Made by a program: the position numbers and the translations under genes. Of a stretch of DNA of 38,963 bases, positions 7,385 through 16,200 are shown piece after piece (positions within the stretch are counted from its first letter, which is position 1; each line of letters begins with the position of its first letter). Origin of the DNA: Candidatus Bathyarchaeum sp. (GTDB taxonomy: Archaea > Thermoproteota > Bathyarchaeia > Bathyarchaeales > Bathyarchaeaceae); NCBI GenBank assembly GCA_026014565.1, contig JAOZIB010000006.1, positions 1-38,963 on the forward strand. The letters are read 5' to 3'. Under the pieces are notes generated by a model. The model did no database searches. It had not been told where the DNA came from and saw only the letters and a list, made by a program, of their open reading frames with translations.

Positions 7385-8647
7385 TTGAGCATTAAACATC
7401 AAGATTCTCTGTTACGTTTTCGACTAAAACGTAATCTCGACAGACTCGCAGCCCGAGAAGGCAGAGGAACAGAACTAGTATCCCTTTATGTCCCCCCCGG
7501 CAGGCAAGTCAGCGAAGTAGTGGCCATGCTAAACAACGAGTACGGAACAGCAACCAACATCAAATCAAACACCACCCGAAAAAACGTGCAAGATGCCATC
7601 ACCCGTGTTACTCAACGAATGAAAATGTTCAAAACTGTCCCAGAAAACGGGTTAGTGCTTTTCTGTGGAGCAATCCCCCAAAACGGTCCAGGAAGCGAAA
7701 AAATTGAATTGTATCTTATTTCTCCTCCGGAACCAATACAAATTTACTTGTATCGCTGTGACGCCCGATTCCACACAGAACACCTCGAAGAGTTTCTAAA
7801 AGACAAAGAAACCTACGGAATAATAGTTTTGGATTCTGCTCATGCATCCTTTGCTACGGTGCGGGGAAAATACCTTGACATCGTAAAACAAGTAACCTCA
7901 GGCATCCCTGGAAAATTCAGGGCAGGAGGCCAGTCCGCAAAAAGGTTTGTTCGGATGCGTCAAGCAAAACTTCATGAGTTTTTTACTCGAATTGGCGAGT
8001 ATGCTAACGAAATTTTTCTGCCCATCGAAGACCTCAAAGGCATATTATTAGGTGGACCAGGCCCAACAAAGGAAGATTTTGAAAAAGGAAACTTTTTGCA
8101 CTACACGTTAAAAGACAAAGTACTAGCAGTAGTCGACACCTCATACACCGACGACCATGGCGTAGAAGAGGTTGTAGAAGGCTCAAAAGAGATTTTGCAG
8201 AAACTGCGGTATTTTGAAGAAAAGAAAATCATGCAAAAATTCTTACGAGAAATCGGACAAGACACCGGATTAGCCACCTACGGCGAAGCAGACGTAAGAA
8301 AGTTTTTGAACAACGGCATTGTGGAAACTTTGCTGCTTTCAGAAGACCTAGACACAATTCTAGTCACCGTGAAATGTGGTTCATGTGAATACACTAAACA
8401 AGAAGCAATGAAGATGCATCAAATTGCAGAATTTGAACAAGCAACAAACGGTAGTGCATGTCCAAAATGCACAGTATCAACATTAGCAGTTGTAGAAACA
8501 AAAGAACTCATTGACGACCTGTCTGAAACCGCAGAACTGATCGGAACAGACATAGAAATAATATCCGCAGACACAGAAGAAGGCCAAATGCTCAAAAAAT
8601 CATTTGGAGGAGTTGCGGCGATTCTGCGATACAAAGCTGCAGTTTAG
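7385..8647 (+). CDS. prf1: Peptide chain release factor aRF1
   Basis: aRF1 decodes all three stop codons and triggers peptide release. Domain 1 carries NIKS (residues 58-61) and YxCxxxF (residues 123-129), the stop-codon recognition motifs; domain 2 carries GGQ at 181-183 in RAGGQSAKRF, the catalytic loop at the peptidyl-transferase centre. The C-terminal domain holds a CGSC...CPKC mini zinc site (about residues 337-377). The 420-residue length is normal. It starts at TTG 7385. Its stop overlaps the stop of the convergent valS by four nucleotides, leaving no room for separate terminators. Confidence 0.97.
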   Translation: MSIKHQDSLLRFRLKRNLDRLAAREGRGTELVSLYVPPGRQVSEVVAMLNNEYGTATNIKSNTTRKNVQDAITRVTQRMKMFKTVPENGLVLFCGAIPQNGPGSEKIELYLISPPEPIQIYLYRCDARFHTEHLEEFLKDKETYGIIVLDSAHASFATVRGKYLDIVKQVTSGIPGKFRAGGQSAKRFVRMRQAKLHEFFTRIGEYANEIFLPIEDLKGILLGGPGPTKEDFEKGNFLHYTLKDKVLAVVDTSYTDDHGVEEVVEGSKEILQKLRYFEEKKIMQKFLREIGQDTGLATYGEADVRKFLNNGIVETLLLSEDLDTILVTVKCGSCEYTKQEAMKMHQIAEFEQATNGSACPKCTVSTLAVVETKELIDDLSETAELIGTDIEIISADTEEGQMLKKSFGGVAAILRYKAAV

Positions 8648-11097
8648 TATTCTGCAACAAATTGTATCTCAGGATATCCTTGAACTTCTTTTCCTTTACC
8701 TTTAGACAACTGGATGTCCAGTTTCATTATTTTGCAGGTTCCAACTAGGTCTTCTTCAGCTTTTGCTAGAATATCTGCGGCTTGTTTGTCTTGTGTGTAT
8801 ACTGTTAGTTTTTGGATTTCAGCATTCAAGGGTTTTTGGTTTTCTGCTTTGTCGCGTCGAATCTCGCCCATAACAGCAACAATAAGATCCCCGCTTTTTT
8901 CAACAGCTTCGTCGATTAGCTCTTCTTGAATTTTTGGCCATTGGGAAACATGAATGCTCTCAAGGTGTTTGTCGTCTGCAAACATTATCTGGTAGAGCTC
9001 TTCAGTTATGTGAGGAGAAATTGGGGATAACATCTGAATTATTCGATAAATAGTCACATAAAGAGTGTACTGGGCAGCTTGACGCTTTTCTTCTCCATAC
9101 GTTTCAGGTTGATAGAGCCTGTGTTTGACGGCTTCGATGTAGTTGTCACAAAAACTGTGCCAAGTGAATTTACGGATTTCATCTGTTGCGACGTTAAATT
9201 GGCAGTTATCTAAAGCTTCAGTTACTTTCTTGGTGACCCGCTCCATTTTACTAAGAAGCCAACGGTCAATAAGTTCAAGTTGTGGCTGCTTACTGGTTGG
9301 GTTATAATCTTTGAGGTGCATTCCTGCAAATTTTGAAGCATTCCACAGTTTTCTTAAGAATCTCCATGCATATTCAACGTCTTCCCATCGGAAAGGAATG
9401 TCTGAACCTGTAGCTCCGCCACCTGTTGCCCATTGCCGTGGAGCATCAGCACCATATTTTTCAAACACTTCCGGGGTTGCCACAAAGTTTCCAAGGGATT
9501 TACTCATTTTTCTGCCATCACATCCCAGAACCATTCCGTTGATTAACACGCTGCTATATGGCTTTTGATCAAACAAGGCCAGACCCCTCACCATCAAATA
9601 ATATGCCCAAGTCCGAATAATGTCGTATCCCGATGGGTGCACATCAGCAGGAAACAGTTTTTGCCAGTCGTCTTTGTCGGGCCAGCCTGCATGAACCGCA
9701 CAAGTAAGAGAAGAATCAAACCACGTATCCAAAACGTCAGTTTCAGGAACAAATTCTGAACAGCCACATTTTGGACAGTTATCAGTTTTTGGTCCTTCGT
9801 TTCGGGGATCAATTGGCAACCAGTCAGGTTCAGCCAAAATGACTTCTTGACACTGTTTGCAGTACCAAACAGGAATAGGAGTAGCAAAGATTCTTTGACG
9901 GGAAATTACCCAGTCCCAGTCTAGGCTGTTTGTCCAATCGATCATGCGTTTTTTCATGTAATCTGGATACCAAGTTACTTCCAGAGTGTTTTGTTTTACC
10001 TGTTCAGTGAATTTTCGGGTATTCATGAACCACTGCTCATGTTCCAAAATCTCAATGGGGTGTTTGCATCGCCAGCAGGTTCCTACTTCTTGACTTAAAG
10101 GCTGAGTTTTTTCTAGGCACCCTGATTCTTCTAGGTCATTTACTATAACTTTTCGTGCTTCAATAGTCGTTAAGCCACAGTATTTTCCAGAGTTTTCATT
10201 CATTTTTCCTTTGTCATCTATCAAAATAATAGGCTCAAGCTTCAGAGCAGAAACAGCCTGCACATCAGCTTTATCGCCGTAGGTACAAATCATTAATACT
10301 CCAGTACCAAATTCGGGGTCCACTTCTTTTTCAGCAATAATTTTGACTTGACGATCTGCGATGGGAACTGTGATTGTTTGACCAATGTATTTGCTGTAGC
10401 GTTCATCTTCAGGGTTTACTGCTACAGTTACACAAGCCTGCAAGAGCTCAGGTCGGCTAGTTGCTATGGTTAGATGATTTCTATCATCCAACATGAATTT
10501 GATAAAGTGAAGAGTACCAGTTTTTTGTTCGTGTTCTACTTCTGCATCTGCAATCGCGGTTTCACAGCTCGTGCACCAACTAATGGGGTGAGTTCCTTTG
10601 TAGATTAGACCTTTCTTGTGGAGCATAATGAAGCTGAGTTGGGTTCTTCGCCAGTAGTCGGGATTCATGGTTTTGTATTCGGTGGTCCAGTCCACAGAAC
10701 AGCCAAGACGTATGATGGCTTTTTTCATTATGGCGATGTATTTATCAATAACCTTTTTGCAGAGCTTAACAAATTCCGCTGGAGGCAAATCAGTTTTTTT
10801 TATTTTGTGAATTTCTTCTGTTTTTACTTCTGTTGGAAGCCCGTGACAGTCCCAGCCCTGAGGAAACAAAACATTGTAGCCCCGTAAGCGTTTGTATCTG
10901 GCGAGAGTGTCGATGTAGGTCCAGTTCAGAACGTTTCCCATATGAAAGTTGCCGGACGGATAAGGAGGAGGAGTGTCTATCGTAAAAGATGGACGAGGGT
11001 CAGTTCGGTTGAAGTGATAAATGCCCATTTCTTCCCAGTTTTGCTGCCACTTTTCCTCGATGGCAAGTAAATTAAATTTTTTAGGAAACTTTTTCAT
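8644..11097 (-). CDS. valS: Valyl-tRNA synthetase
   Basis: A class I aminoacyl-tRNA synthetase. Archaeal ValRS features are the HIGH-type motif FHMGN (residues 51-55, after PPPYPSG), GYNVLFPQGWDCHGLPTEVK, a CP1 editing domain (about residues 190-340, with TSRPE), zinc-type cysteine pairs (CWRCKHP, CKQCQEV, CPKCGCSE) and KMSKS at 530-534. The C-terminal anticodon-binding region (about 600-817) includes SPISPHITEELY. At 817 residues it is slightly shorter than many archaeal ValRS. The start ATG 11097 is clear. About 180 nt upstream a 6-bp stem (11184-11202) lies in the possible leader. Confidence 0.95.
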   Translation of the reverse strand: MKKFPKKFNLLAIEEKWQQNWEEMGIYHFNRTDPRPSFTIDTPPPYPSGNFHMGNVLNWTYIDTLARYKRLRGYNVLFPQGWDCHGLPTEVKTEEIHKIKKTDLPPAEFVKLCKKVIDKYIAIMKKAIIRLGCSVDWTTEYKTMNPDYWRRTQLSFIMLHKKGLIYKGTHPISWCTSCETAIADAEVEHEQKTGTLHFIKFMLDDRNHLTIATSRPELLQACVTVAVNPEDERYSKYIGQTITVPIADRQVKIIAEKEVDPEFGTGVLMICTYGDKADVQAVSALKLEPIILIDDKGKMNENSGKYCGLTTIEARKVIVNDLEESGCLEKTQPLSQEVGTCWRCKHPIEILEHEQWFMNTRKFTEQVKQNTLEVTWYPDYMKKRMIDWTNSLDWDWVISRQRIFATPIPVWYCKQCQEVILAEPDWLPIDPRNEGPKTDNCPKCGCSEFVPETDVLDTWFDSSLTCAVHAGWPDKDDWQKLFPADVHPSGYDIIRTWAYYLMVRGLALFDQKPYSSVLINGMVLGCDGRKMSKSLGNFVATPEVFEKYGADAPRQWATGGGATGSDIPFRWEDVEYAWRFLRKLWNASKFAGMHLKDYNPTSKQPQLELIDRWLLSKMERVTKKVTEALDNCQFNVATDEIRKFTWHSFCDNYIEAVKHRLYQPETYGEEKRQAAQYTLYVTIYRIIQMLSPISPHITEELYQIMFADDKHLESIHVSQWPKIQEELIDEAVEKSGDLIVAVMGEIRRDKAENQKPLNAEIQKLTVYTQDKQAADILAKAEEDLVGTCKIMKLDIQLSKGKGKEVQGYPEIQFVAEY

Positions 11098-11552
11098 CAG
11101 TACGCCTCAGTGGATACTAGTTTACCGTAAAATAATCGGGCATCTAAATTAGCTTTTGGGCTCTGAACAATAGAAAAGGGGTTTGTGGCAGATATCGCCA
11201 CACAGGTGAGAATCCATACTAGACCACAACCTCATTTTAGCAAAATTTCATAATATGAACAAACTCAGAGTCTTTATCTATCTACCAATGACAAAAAAGG
11301 ATTGTGAACCATCAACAGGTGAAATGTTGAAAAGATTTTGTAAACTCACTTCACACAAATCGGCAGCAAGGAGTTCTGCAATTTTTGTGCTACAAGCTTT
11401 GTGTTTCCAATTAAGGAAAAATAAACTATAACGGTTCTCAATTATCTCGCCGTCCTGATGTGTGTCCATAATATTGCAGGAATTTAACAACGTTTTTTAC
11501 AGACAATAATTCAACATATTTTAAGAAACGCTGTTTTTAAGGAGAATCAAAC
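11098..11552. other. Intergenic region between valS and the OsmC-like gene
   Basis: These 455 nt contain one doubtful small minus-strand gene (11278-11469, listed separately), an inverted repeat TGTGGC/GCCACA with a 7-nt loop at 11184-11202, and a shared AT-rich promoter zone (catattttaag, about 11514-11524) that could serve both directions. No tRNA or other recognised RNA was found. Confidence 0.5.
11278..11469 (-). CDS. Possible small hypothetical protein
   Basis: A 63-residue frame from ATG 11469 (MDTHQDGEIIENRYSLFFLN...) with a balanced amino-acid composition. A TATA-like TTAAAATATG lies about 45 nt upstream on the minus strand. There is no convincing ribosome-binding motif, and the frame can be extended to 11490 by a TTG. 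I recognise no domain. It could equally be a chance frame in a leader or regulatory region. Confidence 0.35.
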   Translation of the reverse strand: MDTHQDGEIIENRYSLFFLNWKHKACSTKIAELLAADLCEVSLQNLFNISPVDGSQSFFVIGR

Positions 11553-11984
11553 ATGAGCATACAAAAAAAGATAGATTTGGAATGGAAAACTAATCTTCAG
11601 TTTGAAGCAAAAAACCCAAAAGGGCTCTGTGTAAACTTTGATGTTCCAGCAGCTCACGGCGGAGATGAAACTGCAATGTCTCCAATGGAGAACGTGCTAG
11701 CAAGCTTAGCAGCGTGTAGCAGTTTGAATGTTTTGATAATCCTCAAAAAGAAACGACAAAAAGTAAGCAGCTACAAAATACAAGCTACCGCGGACAAAAA
11801 AACAGACGCTCCACCAAAAGTGTTCACAAAAATTCACTTAAAGCACATAGTCAAAGGCGAAAACATTAATCCAGAAGCTCTAAAAAAGGCAATAGAGCTT
11901 TCTGAAGAAAAATATTGTTCAGTAGCAGCAATGCTCAAAAAAGCAGTAGAAATCACTTCATCATACGAAATACTAGAAGATTAA
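11553..11984 (+). CDS. OsmC/Ohr-family protein (peroxide/thiol redox)
   Basis: The protein is 143 residues, the normal OsmC length. The two family cysteines are at Cys55 (LAACSSLNVL, preceded by SPMENVLASLAA) and Cys122 (KYCSVAAML). In OsmC/Ohr proteins these act as a thiol peroxidase pair against organic hydroperoxides; many archaeal members also have uncertain roles. AAGGAG is placed 8 nt before the ATG. It stands alone between valS and pfkA. Together with superoxide reductase and the flavodoxin it suggests an organism that meets occasional oxygen stress. Confidence 0.9.
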   Translation: MSIQKKIDLEWKTNLQFEAKNPKGLCVNFDVPAAHGGDETAMSPMENVLASLAACSSLNVLIILKKKRQKVSSYKIQATADKKTDAPPKVFTKIHLKHIVKGENINPEALKKAIELSEEKYCSVAAMLKKAVEITSSYEILED

Positions 11985-12123
11985 AAGGGCATCTTTTCTG
12001 GTATTCCTCCAAGAGAAAAGAAAGAAAAAAGCCCCAACTAGTATTTTCATTTTTGTGAGTTATTTTGTTCAATGCTTTTGGTAGTCACAACCAGATATAC
12101 AGTTATTCTTTTTCAAAGCTTTA

Positions 12124-12138
12124 GGCAGTAACACTGCC
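12124..12138 (-). terminator. Hairpin downstream of pfkA
   Basis: On the minus strand, GGCAGT and ACTGCC form a 6-bp stem with a 3-nt loop 9 nt past the pfkA stop. The RNA that follows is A-rich rather than U-rich, so this may be a processing or stability element rather than a strict intrinsic terminator. Confidence 0.4.
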
Positions 12139-12147
12139 ATCACAGGT

Positions 12148-13110
12148 TTAGATGGATAGTGTCTTTGCTAACTGCATTAAATACAAGTCAAGTTGTTTAT
12201 TGTTTGAGATAACTTCTTGTAAACTTATGCTGGTTACTTTGCTGTTCTGTAATGCAACCATTTTGTTTCGTTCGTTGTTCTTTAGCAAAGTTACCGCCTT
12301 ATCAGCAAACAAATTAGCTAACAACCTACTTCGAGCTGAAGGGTTTCCACCTCTTTGAGCATAGCCCATTACACTTAAGCGGACCTCTGTGTCGTCAATT
12401 TTTTCAATTTCAGATATCAGTTTACGGGTGTCACCAATTCCTTCTGCGGCGACAATAATTCCGGATTTTTTTCCGATTGCCCTGTTTATCTTTAAAGTTT
12501 CAACTACTTCTTTAACAGTAAAATCAACTTCAGGAACTAAAATCACCTCAGCCCCAACAGTCAAACCAATAGTCAACGCCAAAAATCCCCGTTTTCGACC
12601 CATGACCTCTACAACAAAAACCCGTTCATGCGCATTGGCAGTATCCCGGATTTTGTCGATCTCATTAATTGCCGTGTTTACTGCAGTGTCAAATCCAATT
12701 GTTTCTTCAGTTCCATACACATCGTTATCTATAGTTGCAGGAATCCCGACAACTGCCACGTCAGAAACTTCACTTAATGCCAATCCTCCATGCATGGAAC
12801 CATCCCCGCCAACAACTACTAATCCTTCTACACCATCTTCAGCAAGGTTTTCTGCAGCTTTTTTCATACCTTCATGGGTTCGAAATTCAGGACTGCGGGA
12901 TGTTCGCAAAATGGTTCCTCCAACATGAAGAATCCCCCCGACATTACGAGGAGTTAGCACTCTAAATTTGTTTGAAATTATGCCATCCCATCCCCGCTCA
13001 AAACCTAAAACTTCTAAGCGTTTAGAGCAAGCAACACGAGTAACAGCTCGTATGGTTGCGTTCATTCCAGGTGCGTCTCCACCGCTTGTAACTAAACCAA
13101 TTCTGTTCAT
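12148..13110 (-). CDS. pfkA: ATP-dependent 6-phosphofructokinase (bacterial PfkA family)
   Basis: The enzyme phosphorylates fructose 6-phosphate in glycolysis. MNRIGLVTSGGDAPGMNATI is the family N-terminus; GGDGS at 101-105 and GIPATIDND at 122-130 (catalytic Asp in TIDND) are kept. Gly in GGDGS and the absence of Lys in the PKTIDND-type motif point to ATP rather than pyrophosphate as donor (family knowledge). The length of 320 residues matches bacterial PfkA. Most archaea that use the Embden-Meyerhof path rely on ADP-dependent or PfkB-type kinases, so this is less common. GAGGAA precedes the ATG. It lies 65 nt downstream of larB on the same strand and may be co-transcribed. Confidence 0.93.
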   Translation of the reverse strand: MNRIGLVTSGGDAPGMNATIRAVTRVACSKRLEVLGFERGWDGIISNKFRVLTPRNVGGILHVGGTILRTSRSPEFRTHEGMKKAAENLAEDGVEGLVVVGGDGSMHGGLALSEVSDVAVVGIPATIDNDVYGTEETIGFDTAVNTAINEIDKIRDTANAHERVFVVEVMGRKRGFLALTIGLTVGAEVILVPEVDFTVKEVVETLKINRAIGKKSGIIVAAEGIGDTRKLISEIEKIDDTEVRLSVMGYAQRGGNPSARSRLLANLFADKAVTLLKNNERNKMVALQNSKVTSISLQEVISNNKQLDLYLMQLAKTLSI

Positions 13111-13175
13111 AATCAGTTCCTCAACAACAGCAACCTAATTGTAGATGTAACAAAATAATAAAGTTAAGCAAAACA

Positions 13176-13958
13176 TCAAGCTCGGAATTTTGCTACACGA
13201 TTCGCAATCAAGGTGGCTACTGCTCCAGCTGCAACTCCGCTGTCGATGTTTACAACAGCTAAACCTAACGAGCAAGACTGAAGCATCGACATAAGAGTGC
13301 TTACTCCTTTTTCGCCTAGACCATAACTGTTAGAGGTTGGAACAGCAATAACCGGAACATCAACCATTCCCGCAACTACAGACGCCAACGCCCCTTCCCT
13401 GCCAGCAACAACTATCAAAACGTCGATGTCTTCTTTTATCATGTTTTTCAAAGGAGCAATCAACCGATGAATTCCTGCTACTCCAACATCATAGGAAGTA
13501 ATTACTTCGCAGCCCATGGATTCACAGATAATTTTTGCTTCTTCAGCAACAGTAATGTCTGAGGTTCCAGCAGTAATCACGCCAACTTTTCCACCAGTGG
13601 ACGAGACAACAAAATCTTTCTTTGTTACAACAAGCATATGAGCTGCATCAAAAACCTGCAAAACAGCATCCTTAGGAATTATCCCTTTAACAGCATCGAT
13701 TTGCTGGGGACTGCATCTGCTCACTATTGAACGCCCACGAGAATTCAACATTTTAACAATAATGTCGGTCAGGTGATTGGTGTTTTTTCCGTCTGCCAAT
13801 ATGACTTCGGGAATACCTTTTCGCAGTTCTCGGTGGCTGTCGATACTTGCTACGTTTTCTATTTCGTCAATTGCCAGTATTCTTAGCAATTTTTCGGCTT
13901 CAGTAACAGAAACTTGATTTTTTGCAACGTTTTCAAGAATTTCACGCAACGTGTTCAT
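13176..13958 (-). CDS. larB: LarB, nicotinic acid adenine dinucleotide carboxylase/hydrolase
   Basis: LarB makes the dicarboxylated pyridinium mononucleotide that starts nickel-pincer nucleotide (NPN) cofactor synthesis. The N-terminal helix region (TLREILENVAK, EAEKLLR) and RKGIPEVILADGK are typical. The C-terminal half (from about residue 110) is PurE-like, with VITAGTSDITVAEEA (about 128-142), YDVGVAGIHRL and PTSNSYGLGEKG. From ATG 13958 the protein is 260 residues, the usual LarB length. ATG 13976 (six residues longer) is also possible, since a TATA-like ATATAATT about 20 nt upstream hints at a short or absent leader. The frame extends to 14159 only across the start of larC, which I regard as artefact. 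It is divergent from larC. Confidence 0.92.
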   Translation of the reverse strand: MNTLREILENVAKNQVSVTEAEKLLRILAIDEIENVASIDSHRELRKGIPEVILADGKNTNHLTDIIVKMLNSRGRSIVSRCSPQQIDAVKGIIPKDAVLQVFDAAHMLVVTKKDFVVSSTGGKVGVITAGTSDITVAEEAKIICESMGCEVITSYDVGVAGIHRLIAPLKNMIKEDIDVLIVVAGREGALASVVAGMVDVPVIAVPTSNSYGLGEKGVSTLMSMLQSCSLGLAVVNIDSGVAAGAVATLIANRVAKFRA

Positions 13959-14040
13959 ACCGAATTCACAGTCCATAAGAAAGTAAACAATTATATCATT
14001 ATGATTGCTCCCATTAAAATAACCATATTGTGTGAATCCC
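13959..14040. promoter_or_regulatory. Divergent larB / larC promoter region
   Basis: Only about 82 nt separate the two start codons. The segment is AT-rich with TATATCATTATGATTG in its centre and AAATAACCATATTG nearer larC. A shared control of both arms of the nickel-pincer pathway is plausible, but no clear operator palindrome is seen here. Confidence 0.4.
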
Positions 14041-15294
14041 ATGCAAAAACATAACAGAATAGCAGTTATCGACTGCCAAATGGCAGGCGTAGCAGGAGAC
14101 ATGATTCTAGCTGCCCTTCTTGACCTTGGAGCAAACACCAAAAAAGTAACAGATGCCATAAAATCGTTGGAAAATCCAAGTTATGGATATGAAGAAATCT
14201 CAATCGACCTCAAACAAACAACAAACAAAGATTTCAAAGCAACAACAATCGATGTGACCTCCAAAACTGCGTCTCATATGCATGGGGATAAGTTAATAGA
14301 AATTGTAGAAAAATGCACACAAAGTTTGGAGATTTCATCAAAAGCCAAACAATTTGCGTCAAACACAATTCACACCCTAATTGAGACAGAGGCAAAAATG
14401 CACAACACCAGCATGGACCATACCCACATGCATGAAGTAGGACTAGTAGATACTGCCGCAGAAATCATAGGCACAGCAGTAGCTTTAGATGACCTTGGAT
14501 TATTTGATGCAAAAATCTATTCAACCCCAGTTTCTGTTGGCGGGGGATTGTTCAAATTCTCCCATGGCACTGTTTCGAGTCCAGCTCCAGCAACACTAGC
14601 AATTTTTCAATCTAAACATTTTCCAATTCAAGGAGGACCAATCGAAAAAGAGTTGGCAACACCAACAGGTGCAGCAATTCTGGTTAACATAGTTAATGAG
14701 GTTAGTCGCTTTTATCCAGCTATTGTTCCCACAAAAATTGGTTACGGAGCAGGAACTAAATGCTTTGAAATTGTTCCCAACGTTTTGCGAATTACCATTG
14801 GGGATCGTGTAGACTACGGGCTTTCAAAAGAAGAAATTGCTGTTTTAGAAACAAACCTTGATGACGTCACCGGAGAAATTCTTAGTTACACAATTGACGT
14901 GCTGATTGAAAAAGGGGCAAAAGACGTAACTGTAGTTCAGGGGGTAACAAAAAAGGGCAGACCTAACCAAATTCTAAAAGTGGTAGTTGACAAGACAGAT
15001 GTTGAACGTTTATCTCGGATAATTATGGATGAAACAGGAACCCTTGGGGTTCGAGCCATTTTTTGCGAAAGGCGAGTGATTAACCGCGAACTTGTTCAAA
15101 TAGAAGTATCAATTGATGAAAAAATCGAAAAAGTAGCAGTTAAAGTTGCCAAGGACAACCACGGCAAAATTGTTCAAATAAAGCCTGAGTTTGAAGATAT
15201 AAAATGGCTGGCACACAAATCAAAAAAACCAGCAATAGAAATCTCACGATTGGTTATGACAAAAGCCCAGCAAGTTTTAAGCCAAAAAGAGTGA
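14041..15294 (+). CDS. larC: LarC, nickel-pincer cofactor nickel insertase (cyclometallase)
   Basis: LarC uses CTP to insert nickel into the bis-thiocarboxylated pyridinium nucleotide, the last step of NPN cofactor synthesis. Evidence: the start IAVIDCQMAGVAGDMILAAL (family DxxxGxxGDM motif), the His-rich metal site HNTSMDHTHMHEVG (about residues 121-134), TPVSVGGGLFKFSHGTVSSP, and the C-terminal domain with ETNLDDVTGEILSY and KKGRPNQILKVV. It is a single 417-residue frame, whereas in Lactiplantibacillus plantarum the protein arises from larC1/larC2 by frameshifting. ATG 14041 matches the family N-terminus. larE follows 6 nt later. Confidence 0.95.
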   Translation: MQKHNRIAVIDCQMAGVAGDMILAALLDLGANTKKVTDAIKSLENPSYGYEEISIDLKQTTNKDFKATTIDVTSKTASHMHGDKLIEIVEKCTQSLEISSKAKQFASNTIHTLIETEAKMHNTSMDHTHMHEVGLVDTAAEIIGTAVALDDLGLFDAKIYSTPVSVGGGLFKFSHGTVSSPAPATLAIFQSKHFPIQGGPIEKELATPTGAAILVNIVNEVSRFYPAIVPTKIGYGAGTKCFEIVPNVLRITIGDRVDYGLSKEEIAVLETNLDDVTGEILSYTIDVLIEKGAKDVTVVQGVTKKGRPNQILKVVVDKTDVERLSRIIMDETGTLGVRAIFCERRVINRELVQIEVSIDEKIEKVAVKVAKDNHGKIVQIKPEFEDIKWLAHKSKKPAIEISRLVMTKAQQVLSQKE

Positions 15295-15300
15295 TTTCCA

Positions 15301-16125
15301 GTGGTTAATCTGGACAATAAAATTGAAGAACTCAAGCAATTTATTGCAAACAAAGGAAAAAACGGCGTAGTAATCGCTTTTTCGGGGGGAGTTGACAGCA
15401 CAACACTAGTGGCGTTGTGTTATGAGGTATTGGGAGTAAAAGCAGTAGCGGTAACGGCAATGTCTCCAACATACACAACTGAAGAACTAGAAGATGCAAA
15501 ACAGGCAGCAAAACAAATTGGAATAAAACAACACATAGTAAAATCGGATGAATTATCAAACGAAGAATTCAGTAAAAACCCTGAAAACCGTTGTTACTTT
15601 TGCAAAAAAGAGCTACTAAAACAGATGCAAATAATTGCACAGAAACTGGGTTTTGAAGCAATTTTTGAAGGAACTAACTTCAGCGAATTAACTGGACACA
15701 GACCTGGTTTTGTTGCAGTTCAAGAATCAGAAAAAGTTTACAGTCCATGGGCAATTAACAAGTTTACTCGAGAAGAAATTTGTCAAATAGCCAAACAATT
15801 AAGGCTCTCTGTTTGTGACAAGCCATCTAATGCATGTTTGGCGTCTAGAATTTCTTTCAATGAACCAATTACTGTTGAAAAACTTCAAAGGATCGCAGAA
15901 GCGGAAAGAACTGTGCGAAAAATTGTGGGTGTTACTCAGCTTCGAGTCAGAGACCATGACGGTCTGGCGCGAATTGAGGTACCAAAAAATGAAGTAGAGC
16001 TTTTGGTTAAGCTTGATGTATTGAAGGAGATTGTTAAGAGTTTGAAGTTGTTGGGTTTTAGGTTTGTTACTGTTGACCTTGAAGGTTACCGCACAGGAAG
16101 CATGCTTGAAACATTAGATAAGTAA
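15301..16125 (+). CDS. larE: LarE, sulfur transferase for nickel-pincer cofactor
   Basis: LarE adenylates and sulfurates the LarB product. Residues 28-34 (SGGVDST) are the PP-loop of the N-type ATP pyrophosphatase fold. Cys179 in PSNACLASRISF corresponds to the sacrificial cysteine of the single-use enzyme, and Cys98/Cys101 (NRCYFCKKE) add two more. A three-cysteine arrangement is known in LarE versions that hold a [4Fe-4S] cluster and can turn over repeatedly, so this protein may be the catalytic kind (inference). LRVRDHDGLARIEV is the conserved C-terminal strand pair. The start is GTG 15301; the length of 274 is typical. It is transcribed with larC. A T-tract (16137-16140 region) follows the stop. 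Confidence 0.94.
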   Translation: MVNLDNKIEELKQFIANKGKNGVVIAFSGGVDSTTLVALCYEVLGVKAVAVTAMSPTYTTEELEDAKQAAKQIGIKQHIVKSDELSNEEFSKNPENRCYFCKKELLKQMQIIAQKLGFEAIFEGTNFSELTGHRPGFVAVQESEKVYSPWAINKFTREEICQIAKQLRLSVCDKPSNACLASRISFNEPITVEKLQRIAEAERTVRKIVGVTQLRVRDHDGLARIEVPKNEVELLVKLDVLKEIVKSLKLLGFRFVTVDLEGYRTGSMLETLDK

Positions 16126-16190
16126 AGTTATGCATTTTTTATGCTAGTTATAGAAAGTTTAGGTGTAATAAAACATCTGTAGTAATACGA

Positions 16191-16200
16191 TTTTTAAAAT
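16191..16200 (+). promoter_or_regulatory. TATA-like element of the CooC-like/ABC cluster
   Basis: TTTTTAAAAT lies 70-79 nt before the ATG at 16270 and touches the left arm of the palindrome at 16198-16214. This is the most plausible core promoter for the operon. Confidence 0.5.

Noticed and set aside
11184-11202. Regulatory riboswitch or T-box upstream of valS
   Set aside because: Only one short 6-bp stem is visible, T-box leaders are not known in archaea, and no specifier-like structure is seen.
12389-12928. Long plus-strand frame of 179 codons opposite pfkA
   Set aside because: It is Ser/Thr/Pro-rich and antisense to a clear pfkA; a shadow frame.
13959-14159. N-terminal 67-residue extension of larB
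   Set aside because: It runs antisense through the start of larC, and the predicted residues do not look like LarB. The family starts at the MNTLREIL equivalent.
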